A program made the position numbers and the translations under genes. From contig NC_132985.1 in the NCBI RefSeq assembly GCF_047496725.1, positions 4,796,001-4,860,000 on the forward strand: DNA of 64,000 nt, in the 5' to 3' direction. Shown here in pieces: positions 1 through 10,937 of this stretch. The notes beneath the pieces are model-generated. The model made no database searches. It was given only the letters and a program-made list of their open reading frames with translations, and had not been told where the DNA came from. Numbering within the stretch: position 1 is the first letter of the stretch; every line of letters begins with the position of its first letter. The stretch comes from Anoplolepis gracilipes (lineage: Eukaryota > Arthropoda > Insecta > Hymenoptera > Formicidae).

Positions 1-247
1 TGAGATATTTTCTTATCATTATATTGTTTAATATTTGGTATTATTAATCCCAATGATAACAAAAAGTAACTTTACAAATAGACATTTGCTATTTATTAAA
101 ACTTTGACAAATATTCAATATTTATTTAATTTATAAGGTATTTCAAAAATACACTGAAAAAGGAAAGTATTTTTATTTATTAAGAATATCTAATCTTAAG
201 AAAGCTTTTGAAGTGTGTACATTTCGAGAATACAATTTTTTCGGTTT
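1..247 (-). mobile_element. Partial inverted-repeat element (MITE), reverse orientation
   Basis: Positions about 40-245 match, in inverse orientation, positions about 3155-3345 of the complete element at 3143-3587. Shared blocks include the stretch around 'gacatttgctatttatt' and the terminal motif AATTTTTTCGGT at about 234-245. The left part of the element is weak or cut off by the window edge. There is no coding capacity, so it is most likely a non-autonomous element. Confidence 0.55.
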
Positions 248-248
248 C

Positions 249-2457
249 TAAGAAATCGATATCCGTAACGGATAGTTTATTCTATTATAATTTTTACACT
301 GTTCTTACAGGGTTTACAGTATTTTTCAATACCTAAAGAGTTTTATTGATAGTAGCTATAATTAATTTTTTTCACATTTAAATGAGCGCTCGATGAAAGA
401 TATATATAATATACGTCAGGTTTTCGCAAGATATCATATGAAAAATCGATATGCTTTGCAATATTGGTTTACTGCTTCTACGGTACTATCCAGAACTTTA
501 ATAAAAGAGCCGCTGTTAAATGCAATATTAAAAATGAATGTTGTACTAAGAATAAGTTTTTAATAAAATATTTGTCGTAAAGTTTACCGCATTTCCTTTA
601 TTTCAATCGGATGATCAAAATTACTTTGACAAAGAATAATCGCCACTTTGCGCGTGATGTCCTAACAAAAATTAATTTATCGAAAATAACGCCATGCTAT
701 TATATTTATGATATTCAATAATGAATATTTGTATTATGTACTTGTTTGTATACATTATTTCAGAAAAACATCTACAACGAAGTTTTAAGAGTATATCTTA
801 TGTGACGCATTGTAACATTATTTATGAGTTACTTATTATGAGTATAAATATTAAAAGTCTTCTAAATTAATAATTAAAAAAAATATACTGTATCTTATAG
901 GGATATGCTAATGAATAAAATAAAAATCATTAATAAATTATTATTAATATGTGTCTATGCATTAAAGCGTTTTTTATTGATAATTAAAAGACATAAATAT
1001 GTATATATTTATTTTCTACGCTCGTAGAAAATGATCGAAATTACACCGTTATAACTGTTGCGTAATTAAAATGTATAGTAACTAAATGGAGGCATAAATC
1101 ACTTGTAACCGATAAGAAAGTCGATGACAGATGGACATCTAAATAAACACGTTTTTTATCTTACACGTTCTTAGTCTTACACTTTTGGTGTGATATGCGA
1201 CACATGCAACGGCTGAAAAAAATATCGGTACATTTTTTGCTTTAGTTTTAATCTGCATACCTATCGATTTCACAGGGAAATCGAACAGTGTTCGCTCGAG
1301 CGTGTCTTATTAGAGGAATTAGAGATAAAATAAAACGAGAAAGATGCAATAAGTATGTGAAAAGGATGCGAGAAGAACGCGAAAAGAAAGTCTGAAACGT
1401 CAGTAAGTTGCGAGATGTTCTGTCGTAAACGAAATCCGAATTCTCTATTGGATCGAAAATCAAAAGGCTTATGATTATTGATTATCGATACACAGTAAAA
1501 AAAATTGTGCGTTTATATGCGTTACCACGTTTTCATTACTATTACAATGTAAAATTAACATACAGCTGATATATTATTTTTATATCATTTTCATGTGTTT
1601 AGGTATGTCAACTTCAACATCGGATCTCGATATTCTTTCACATAAAAATTATTCACATAATTTTTATGTGGAAGAATTTTAACAATATTTGTAATTACGA
1701 CATTTTTAAATAAAAGTTTCTCAAATTTATTAAGATTTTTTTTTGTATAAAAAGTAAACTAATAATTCTACAATGAAAACGATGAAATTGAATATTTATC
1801 AAATATTCAATTGTTAATACAAATGTTAATTGAACGAATTTTGTATTATTGTAGGTCTTCTTTCAATTTCGTGTAATTTTGTAATTTACAATAGATATAC
1901 ATATAATAGATATATTGGTATACATATAACGCAACTTAAATGTACCTTGTAACATTTTTCGTAATTAAATTTTTAATTTTTGCCTAAGTGTTTTTTAAAT
2001 TTTGTTTACGTAATTTATATTTATTTTCTATTTCTTTAAAAAATATTACATTTTATTTCTTTCCCTAAAAATAAATTTAATTTTATAATTTTAAATTTTA
2101 TTTATCTTTATTTTGACCTTTTTTACTTTTTTAACTAGATTTTTCAGCTCTAATAGACCTAGCCACTTTATTTGTTGGCTCTGCCAGCAAAAACTCGTGA
2201 TAAAACGAGATTTAGGGAGTCCTAAGCGAGAATTCGCAGTAGCGCAAGATTTGGAAATTCGATCACACATATCTTTTACCTATTGTGGCCAATATTGACC
2301 ACATATTTTCAAGCCAGTTGGACCTACCTTTCGTTGCTCCTGGCTATTCATTTTGATTTGACTTCTATGAGTCAAAAGTAAAGGAAAAAGAATAACTTCT
2401 TCCTATCGGTTAATCATTATCAGCAAAGACGATTTATATTCGTTTATCAATATTACA
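249..2457. other. AT-rich intergenic DNA, no gene seen
   Basis: No frame here has coding character. The only notable open frame (2113-2298, +, 61 codons) has no recognisable domain, no codon bias and no splice context. Composition is very AT-rich throughout. Confidence 0.6.
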
Positions 2458-3073
2458 ACACAGTTGAAAAATTTGTGTTAAATTTAACACAAATCGCATG
2501 TTCCAAACAGTCCACAGAAATTTTTCTATTAATTTAATATATTAAGCATTTGTTAAAAAGTAATATTAATATTATGTTATATTTTAACATAAAAATAAAT
2601 GTAAATTTTATAATTTGACATAATTTTTGTTTGAAAATTTAACGAGAAAATAATGTTAAAGTAATGTTAAAATAGTAAATGTTATAATGTTACTTTAACA
2701 TTATATTATAATTTATAATATAATGTGAGGCACGTCAAGACACGTTCAATTCACGTTAAGAAGTGACGATATTAACAGTTACTCTTATATTATGAACTAA
2801 ACTCAACACTTTTTTTCTGTAAATTTTAACAGATAAATTTTGTTACTAATAAGTCAAAACATATTTATAATGTAAAATTATATATTATAATGTAAAATTA
2901 AAAATACGTGCACATTGTGCTATTTACACTCTTTTTCAGTTACTTTAATAATTTAACAGTTGACTTGAATTAACAACAATATGTTAAATTAACAAGTAAA
3001 TGTGTTAAATTTTAATATAAAAATTTTAACTAGCAAAATTTTTAACAATAAAACACAAATTTTCCAACTGTGT
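2458..3073. mobile_element. Inverted-repeat element (~616 bp, 22-bp TIRs)
   Basis: The termini are inverted copies of ACACAG TTG(A/G)AAAATTTGTGTT, at 2458-2479 and as reverse complement at 3052-3073, differing at one base. The interior is made of TTAACA/ATGTTA-rich sequence without an ORF. This is the build of a MITE. A target-site duplication is not clear, and the superfamily cannot be assigned by eye. Confidence 0.6.
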
Positions 3074-3142
3074 ATTGTTTTTATTGTTAGACGTCTACTG
3101 TTATTAGTCATCAAAAATTGCAAAAGACAAATATAATGTATA

Positions 3143-3587
3143 CACCGAAAAAATTGTCCTTTAAATGTATACTTTATTCTTAATAATAAATAAAAATAAT
3201 GTTTTTCTTTATGTAATATATTTTGAAATATTTTATTTATAAATTAAATCAAAACTATTGTATATATGTATTGTATATATTTAACTTGTCGAAGTTTTAA
3301 TAAATAGCAAATGCCCACTTATAAAATTGTTTTTTGTTATCACTGAGATTAATAATATAAATATAAAAAGCTCCAATGTAATATAAATACAAAAATCTCA
3401 AATATTAATATAATACTAAGAAAATATTCTATTCAATATATATTCTTACTTCTTAAGAATATTTTAAATTACTCTACTTTTTAGAAGATTTCTCTCTTAA
3501 ACTAAGAGTACTTTATTTTAAAGAAAGATATTACTAAGATAAGTTAAACATTCTTACAATTAGACTGAGAATATAATTTTTTCGGTG
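3143..3587. mobile_element. MITE, 445 bp, TA-flanked, CACCGAAAAAATT termini
   Basis: Perfect 13-bp terminal inverted repeats CACCGAAAAAATT (3143-3155) and AATTTTTTCGGTG (3575-3587) are each flanked by TA (3141-3142 and 3588-3589). A TA target duplication is typical of Tc1/mariner-type MITEs. There is no ORF. The left ~200 bp reappears inverted at the start of the window, which supports a dispersed family. Confidence 0.65.
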
Positions 3588-3612
3588 TATATAAAATATA
3601 TTAGCATGCATA

Positions 3613-3976
3613 TTAACCCCTCTGACGGTGAGTCATTAAACATCTTTATTTTTAAAACTGTTTTCTAAAATTCATAATATATATAATTGAAATAAATACA
3701 ATATTCATAATATATATAATTGAAATAAATATTTCATGTATATCTTACATAAAATTAGAATAAATGTCATATATTGCTATTGTTTAAATATTTTTCCTTC
3801 TCTTTTAATTTTTATATATAAATAGTGTATCTAGTTTAACAAAAGTTTAAAAAAATGAAAAATATAATATAAAATTTTCTTTTGAAATATAATAGGTACA
3901 AAAAGAAATGTTTTAATAATTTAGAATTGATCCAGAGTCCGCTATGCATACGGATATCCCGCCGTCTGAGGGTTAA
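3613..3976. repeat. Candidate inverted-repeat element (~364 bp)
   Basis: The ends are TTAACCCCTCTGACGG (from 3613) and the inverted counterpart CCGTCTGAGGGTTAA (3962-3976), differing by one base and a one-base gap. It lies immediately after the TA-flanked MITE. No ORF and no clear target-site duplication were seen, so this is only a candidate. Confidence 0.4.
3671..3731. repeat. Two-copy tandem repeat, period 33 bp
   Basis: The block beginning TTCATAATATATATAATTG is repeated head to tail with a 33-bp period, starting at 3671 and 3704. Confidence 0.7.
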
Positions 3977-4066
3977 AGCAACGAATTTATTTACAATCAA
4001 CATCTCTAAGTCTATCAATCTATATCTACATGTCTCTACATTTACATCTACAAATCCGTTGCTTTA
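3973..4066. repeat. Inverted repeat, ~17-bp arms
   Basis: TTAAAGCAACGAATTT (3973-3988) pairs with AAATCCGTTGCTTTAA (4051-4066), with one mismatch and a pyrimidine-rich spacer of about 60 bp. It abuts the previous candidate element and may be one end of it or a separate small palindrome. Confidence 0.5.
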
Positions 4067-4429
4067 AAATATAATAAAAGCTTTTTGTTACTCACTGGCA
4101 CTGATACGCAACAGCGGAGTTGTCGAGACTGCAGCTATGTTGTCTGTAACATACAAATATAAAGTCCAAATTATAGCAGTGCTTATAATAATTATTAATA
4201 TTCAAGAATTTATTATTGTAGTGATCAAATGTTATATTCGATGTGTATGTATTGTACTATAGGCCGATAAATATAAAATATTTTTATAAATTTAAAAAAA
4301 AACTATTTTTTAAATAAAAACTTTGATGGGATTTATTTAAAAGTCTCTCTTATTAAAATCATTTAAATAAATAAATCAAATTACTTTATGTACACAATTT
4401 ATAATAATGAATATACAAATAATATTTAC

Positions 4430-5862
4430 CCTAGGGTTGCTCCGCCGGTGCAGGATACCTCTCCTAGGCCTCCTCCTCCTCTCAGATGTCAGGGTTGTCA
4501 GGAACTATTGTTTTATACGCGCGATATATACTTTTTTTAATTTGTTTAAATTGCACAAAAGTAAAATTGCGCGATAATTTGGACGGCACTCCCGTATTTT
4601 TACGCGCGATACTTTGACGGCACTCCCGAATTTCGGAACGATCGAAAATCCCATTTCATCACGCACGAGAATCATACTTGAAGTCGACAAGTCGGGCGCG
4701 ATCAAACTCCGAGCAAGAGTTAAGTCCGAATCGGAAGAGAACGGAAGATCGAGGGAATCGATCGCGGATGGGGTACGCTCGATTCTCGTTCGTGCAGTTC
4801 CGCATCTCAGACCGACTCAAACTCATTAGGCACGATTTCGGATGAGCATATGTGTCTATCATACAGACAGTCCACATGATACGTCATAGGGCTGGTAGAC
4901 GGATCAAGAGGAACATCCATTTCATGAATGTTCAACAATCTGAACATTTATCAAATGGATCGGACATCTTTACCGAGCGTAAATCATGACCTAAATCCTC
5001 CAGTCGACGTCCTCAATGCGATACGTTGTATTGCCGGTACAAGAAAAGGGGCCCATCAACGATTTACTCCTACGATCGACCGACCTCTAATCGACTAGGA
5101 CCGAAACCCGTTGCCGAAGCAGAGACCGTGCTCTCAATAACCGATTATCGAGCGTTAGCTCAATATTAACCGCGCGTTCATGTATCTCTCTATACTGAAC
5201 ATACGTTTTACGCGGCCGGCATTCGCCTCAGCCGCGATACTGAGGCGTGTAAACGTTGTTGCCCAGTAAGAAATGACAATTGAAAAAACGCCAAATAAAC
5301 GCCGATAAAAGACATTGATTCGACATCTTCAATCAATCATTTTTCACTGGAAAGCAACGCTGAGAGAATCCCAGTTAGTCGGCAATCAAATACGATCCCC
5401 GACAACATAATTTCGTGCTCGAAATCAGGCAATATGAATGAAAACACGACCGCGATCGCGACGAAGCCGAGACGAATGTCAAAAATAATAACGCGCTATT
5501 TGTCACCAAGGTCGAATGTTATTTTATTTCGGAATCATTTCAGACGTATTTTAACATGTTAAGATTTATCGTAATATTATTTCATATTATTTGTATTATT
5601 ATTGCATATATTATCGTCGCGAGAAACGTATACGGCGCGCTCGACCTTGAGAAGACCGAACGCGAGACCAGGCGAGACGCACGTGCCAGCGCCGCGCCGG
5701 CGCCAGAGTAAAAACACGTGCGCGTACTATCACTACGCCCGAATCGAAATGAATGGCTCACAGCTATCGCGAGTCGCGTACGCGGCGTTCCCCCTCTCTT
5801 ATCAGACGGCGTTCCCCCTCTCTTATCACGCAGCGCATGACTCGGGCAAGCCGGAGAGTGTG
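4430..5862. other. GC/CpG-richer island, no supported gene
   Basis: Composition changes sharply at about 4430 from AT-rich to CpG-containing DNA and stays so to the CT tract. A short tandem repeat lies at 4569-4634: two units sharing 'GACGGCACTCCCG', with a partial third unit upstream. Open frames of 47-72 codons occur on both strands (for example 4614-4829 + and 4659-4877 -), but they overlap each other and show no domain or splice context. A promoter or noncoding exon is possible but not demonstrable. Confidence 0.5.
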
Positions 5863-5867
5863 CTCTT

Positions 5868-5960
<93 letters not shown>
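5863..5960 (+). repeat. (CT)n microsatellite, ~98 bp
   Basis: Nearly uninterrupted CT dinucleotides with a few CTTT interruptions at the 5' end. It creates spurious Ser-Leu and Arg-Glu open frames on both strands. Confidence 0.95.
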
Positions 5961-5963
<3 letters not shown>

Positions 5964-7278
5964 GTGCGCGTTATACTATGTGATAAAATTTGACGCATTA
6001 AATATTATATATGTACATCAAGTGATTCTGAAAGGTATGTAAAATTCTCTAACTAAAATTATATTATTATTAAATGTATTTAACGCGTTTTAAAGTGTGT
6101 ACGTGAAATACGATTACGAAATATAATATGTAAAGTATTTTAATCAAAACGATATTATAATTTGCTGTATAAATATTTATGATTCTATTTCTTCATTGTA
6201 ATGAATACATTGTAATGAAAATTGTCAACGATGTTAATGATTATTTCTGAAAAATAGAAATTTTTATTATAAGCACTCGCATAAGTATATTTTATAAGTA
6301 TATATTAAATATAACTGAATACAAATTGATATAATGAAAAATACATATGTAGAAATTTTCTGCGTATAAATATATTTATTGAATAAACTCAATGCATTAA
6401 AGAAATTTGTTATATTTATATTAAATAAATATTTGCTCTCTCATCATAATTATTTAATTATTCCTATATATACATGTGTATTTGTTTTTTTTTCTATCAG
6501 GGAAAGAAAGAGAGAGAGAAGGAATAGATTTTCTATTATCTCATTCTATCATTCTTAAAAATTAATAATAGATAATAATAATTAAGTGATAGATAATTAA
6601 ATGATATCTAACAATATAATTAATAAGTGATTTACATGAGTCGGAAAATATTTGAGAATAAAAGTTACGAATTTCTATAAATTTTTTATACAATTTTTGA
6701 CTAAATATGCAATCAAAATATAATTACATATATTTAATTAAAAATTATTCATTGAAATGAAACTCGGGAAAATTATTCGACTTGTTGCGTTTGGTATTTT
6801 ATTTTAATTGCAAAAATCTCATTAATTTATTACAATTATTTTCAAATTGATAAAATACGAATAACGATAGTTTGATTTTCTTTAATAAGATGACGTATAT
6901 TACATGTGAAAGACTATATTAGATAAGATAAGCCTCGCGAAAGAGACTTCAAAATTCTTTGATTTTAATTTTGCTCTTTACTCGTTTTCACTCTCTCTTT
7001 CGATGACTCCATTGTCAAGGATCTTTTCTCATCTCTCTATAATATTAAACATCTTATTAATAAAAAGTTTCTCAAGCTTGCTATATATTTTGTTTGACAC
7101 TTTTGTTGTAAGAATAAAAAAAGATAAAGCAATTTATTACATTATTATTTTCTTTACAGTATTAAATTATTAAGAAAAAATATATGATTAAAAAAATTTA
7201 TTTTATTATTGCCTTTACGCACAAATATATAAAAATAATTTAACAATAATTTATATCGTTGTCTGTGAATATATTTGT
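5961..7278. other. AT-rich intergenic DNA, no gene seen
   Basis: Low-complexity AT-rich sequence without coding-like frames. A perfect 18-bp palindrome, ATCAGGACCGGTCCTGAT, sits just downstream at 7279-7296. Confidence 0.55.
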
Positions 7279-7632
7279 ATCAGGACCGGTCCTGATTGTG
7301 ATTGCAATATAGCTGACATTTTTAACGCATTTCTTACTGTGCAAAATTTCGATATATTCGCGCCTGCTCTGCTACTCGCTGTGATAGCTGTACTATCGGT
7401 TATGTTCTACGTTTGACAATTCAGTGAAAAATATGTTTGCGCAGCTTACAAGGTAGTCGCCGCAATGAGTAACAGTAATAAATTCAAACTCGAAAATTGG
7501 CTGTATAACTAGTTCGAAATCATGCGTCAGACTTTAAAAATACAAGATGATTCGCGTTGTTGAGGGCGCAGAGTTAATTGATTTTATATGAGCAATTTAC
7601 ATTGAAAATATATATTCTTTTGATATTTTTAG

Positions 7633-8795
7633 ATGTCAACGCGAGTTTACGCGGAAAGCTAATCCGGAGAAGAATAGACACGTCAGCACGCATTTGATTT
7701 GTCCATTTCCGAAAGGATTGAAATATCAAATGGCCGTAAAATGGAAAGTGCCGGTTGTCAAAAAAGAATGGTTACATGCCTGCGCTGAATAATTAACCTT
7801 CGTTTATGAAACTCCGTTTCTCGTCGAAGGAGCAATGGGTAAATGAATTTATACATGTATCAGTTATTCTACGCGTGTTCTATTCTTTCTTAAATTTTCC
7901 TTTTTTTTTTGTTTGAAATGTCTGATCTAGTATAGAACATATTTGCGTTGAATTTCGAATTGAGAACAGGTCTCTGATCTTCTCAATTTATTTCTCAATC
8001 TTTGTTGTTGCGTTTGCATATGACTTTAATATATATGTATTAAAAAAGTGCCAAAAAGATAAATTGAACATCAGTACTGGCAAAATAATTTCATCGAATG
8101 TCCAAAAAAATGAAAATGTAGAAGAGATCACAACTGGGACTATACTGAACTGTCATGTATCACTTAAGGTATTAGCAGTATTATATTATTACAATATTAG
8201 TGCAATATGTTATTTATAATCTGTATATTACAACTTAAAGATTATATTATTTTGATAACATTAGGAGATGATCCCCATTCCATTAAATAACAGTACTTAT
8301 ATGGACCTGATAGAACCGCCATTAAAACGACATACACTTGTAAGTATCATTCTTTCTTCGCGATTTTATAATTAATAAGAATAAAAAATATTAAGAATTG
8401 CATTTGCAACTCTTAGACAGTTGTGAGAAAAACTAATGAACGATCAATCTGAAAAAGTAAAGCATAAATATCTTTTGTGCGTGTAATCTTGACTTACTAT
8501 TTCATGTAAGGACAGAATTTTGTAAACTAGTATAAATTTAACAGAGCAATGCAGTTGATTTCTAATTAGAATGTTATTTTTATCTTAATATTAGGATTGC
8601 TTCAATTAACTTTATGTATTAAATTGTCAGAGAGATATATTAAGCGAAACCATATTGAAATTCATTGATGATTCTATCGTGGAAGACGTTAAGAATAAAG
8701 TGGCCAGTTGGATAGATGAGTACAAAGATATACTTCTAACAAGTCTGGATAGGAAACTTGACGCCAACAAAGAAAATAGTCTCCATAAACAATAA
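7633..8795 (+). pseudogene. TOPBP1: TOPBP1/mus101-like gene fragment with retained introns
   Basis: Four exon-like blocks are recognisable. Exon a (7633-7838) follows a TTTTTAG acceptor and ends at a GTAAAT donor. It encodes the second half of a BRCT domain: THLICPFPKGLKYQMAVKW, then VPVVKKEWLHACAE. The basic lead-in (RKANPEKN), the THLI motif and the PVV..EWL helix resemble BRCT5 of TOPBP1, a scaffold for replication and ATR checkpoint signalling. A TAA at 7790-7792 interrupts the frame, which then continues open to the donor. Exon b (about 8049-8168), exon c (8265-8339) and exon d (8631-8795, TAA stop) are open, mutually phase 0 and bounded by good GTATTA, GTAAGT and AG sites. The a/b junction is unclear. 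The BRCT N-terminal half and all other BRCT repeats are missing. Retained introns argue for a segmental duplicate rather than a retrocopy. The BRCT call is fairly firm; the TOPBP1 assignment rests on remembered family features. Confidence 0.6.
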
Positions 8796-9377
8796 ATTTA
8801 TCTATCCCTAAATAAGCCGAGTAAGCATATTACATATAAACAAAATTTCGATTGCAGACAAGAAAATAAAATAGGTTTACTTTTACTTAATGCTTATGTA
8901 AAATATATTGACTCGTTGATTCAATGTATTATCTATAAAACGTATGATTGATAGTTATATTCAATTAATTAAAATTAATAAAAAAATACATATTAAAAAT
9001 TGCCAATTATTATAAACAGATGGATAACACATTCTCCCAAAGTTGCATCTTCTTCTGACAATATTTAACAAATAAGATAGATGGGATTTCTCGTACATGA
9101 ATAAAAATTCTGCATCAATCTTATTTTCCCTCAATCTCCATCAATCTCAGTCTTTTGAAATTATTGAAAATAATAAAGAAATATATGTATATTCATATAT
9201 GCGACACACACACATATGCACATTCATATATGTATACATATATCTCAAAAAATTGCATTAAAAGAAAGATAAAATATGCTTATTATACATTATGGTACAT
9301 ATGTGTACTTTTGTATATGTAATTGCTCACTTTTGCGAAAAGAAAATATTATTATTATATTATATAAACACAAGTGA

Positions 9378-9596
9378 ATCCCTCTGGGTATTCTGGCTAG
9401 TAAGAGCATTCTTTATTTTTCACCGATATACTTAATGATGTGCGAGCCGGTAAATCTACAGGATTGCGTAATCTCAGAATTTAAAAAATTTATGTTATCG
9501 CCAAAAAAGTCGATAGATTTTACAATTTACGAGAATAAGTGTTTCCAAATTCACAAAGTGTTTGAACAAGATTATAATATCATATATTATTGGTAA
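9378..9596 (+). pseudogene. Possible second TOPBP1-like fragment, out of order
   Basis: An open stretch runs from just after a TGA (9375-9377) to a TAA (9594-9596), with ATG codons at 9435 and 9438. The peptide piece around ILYFSPIYL, followed by NLQDCVIS, resembles the linker directly before BRCT5 of TOPBP1, where a hydrophobic F-x-P-[IV] motif precedes P-L-x-D-CVIS. The residues after CVIS no longer look like BRCT. If correct, this piece should lie upstream of the fragment at 7633 but lies downstream, so the duplicate would be rearranged or there would be two partial copies. The similarity is short and could be chance. Confidence 0.25.
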
Positions 9597-9599
9597 GAA

Positions 9600-10412
9600 A
9601 GACAACTATGATCAATTATGCAAACAATTAGTCGCATGGGAAGAAAGCGAATACACAATATATGTATATAGATACATAAATAATGTATTTTTTATTGAAA
9701 TAATTCACATCATAAACATTTACTGCTTATAGCAGAGAAAGGCACTTTCCTCCCAATTTCACTTCACTTTTTAATATGTGACTCTCCATACACATATACA
9801 ATAAATTTCTATATACATATGATACACATACATTTTGTTTACATAAAGTATTGTAATATGATTTGTTTTATATATATAAGGGCCTTATATAAGTAAAACA
9901 TATACCTTTTAAACTCCAATCTTAATGAATGAATTATCGAACGGGAGCGAATTAATTCACATTTTTTTGCCTGTCTTTCAAATATATTTACAGCCATATA
10001 ACAAGTCTTCAGTTTACCTTTCTAGTTTATTGTATCAGCTATCGATTTTAGTGTACTAAAGATTTGACAAACCGAAAACATTTTTAAGGTATTAATTAAA
10101 ATGATTAAAATTAATGAGATACGCGAGCACGTGTCAAAATTTGATTACCTCTGATTTCGATTCGATATAATCGTTTCGAAACATCTGTTTAAACAATTTG
10201 AGCAAATTCTTGTTCGAATTCTTCTTTGAAATCTTTGACTGCTGCTCTCTTGTCAACTTTTATTATAAAGTACTAAATACTAACAATAAACTTTAAGCAC
10301 AAAGTAATATCATCATATTTGGTTTCGCAGTCTGAGCCAAACAATTTTTGTTTAAGAGATATATTAATCTCGTTTCCATTGTCGATTAAATTGTTACATT
10401 GGTTGACATTTA
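9600..10412. other. AT-rich intergenic DNA, no gene seen
   Basis: This stretch separates the TOPBP1-like pieces (+) from the convergently oriented zinc-finger gene (-). No coding-like frame, RNA gene or clear repeat was found. Confidence 0.5.
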
Positions 10413-10846
10413 TGAAATTTACCCAAGACATGCAAAGTCTCGAAAAATTGTAATGTTGAAATTTAAAGTACGTGACATTGTCCCGAAAAGTCCCACAATT
10501 TAAAACATGACATATTTATTTAAAAAAAAAATCATAAGTTCAATATAAATATCAATTTTATGGATAATGTAAAATATTTTTTATGTTTTATATTATCCAT
10601 AAAATTTAATTTTGTATTATTTTCTGATCTTTTCAAAGTATGTTAAAAATAATGATGTAAATAACTTAATCAGAAATTCGGAAATTTGTCTCAATTCTTA
10701 AATTTTGATTCTTTAATTTTTTAAAACAATATTTCATATCTTAAATTTCGATAGTTTGATTTTTCGGGACATTATCTTATTTTTGAAGTTATTTTTGAGT
10801 TTGTACATTTTTTTGAAGACTTTGCATGTCCTGCAAATTTACAACA
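10413..10846. mobile_element. Inverted-repeat element beside the zinc-finger gene
   Basis: The outer arms share a perfect GACATGCAAAGTCT (10427-10440) and its inverse (10817-10830). Inside, GACATTGTCCCGAAAA (from about 10477) pairs loosely with TTTTTCGGGACATTATC (about 10757-10773). The centre is a perfect 15-bp palindrome: AATTTTATGGATAAT (10554-10568) and ATTATCCATAAAATT (10592-10606). No protein is encoded. Related sequence occurs at about 57,094-57,140 and 60,545-61,260 behind the tandem gene copies, so this is a dispersed family. A minus-strand AATAAA at about 10,513-10,518 lies inside it and could serve the zinc-finger gene as polyadenylation signal. Confidence 0.6.
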
Positions 10847-10937
10847 TTTCAATTATTTCGTATTTTGTCGTACATAATAAAGATAATTCGTACTGACGAC
10901 TATGAGCTTTTTGGTATGTTGTCAACCGATCGTTCGT

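Noticed and set aside
5582..6042. Long open frames of up to 146 codons on both strands
   Set aside because: Generated by the (CT)n microsatellite (poly Leu-Ser or Arg-Glu); no domain and no splice context.
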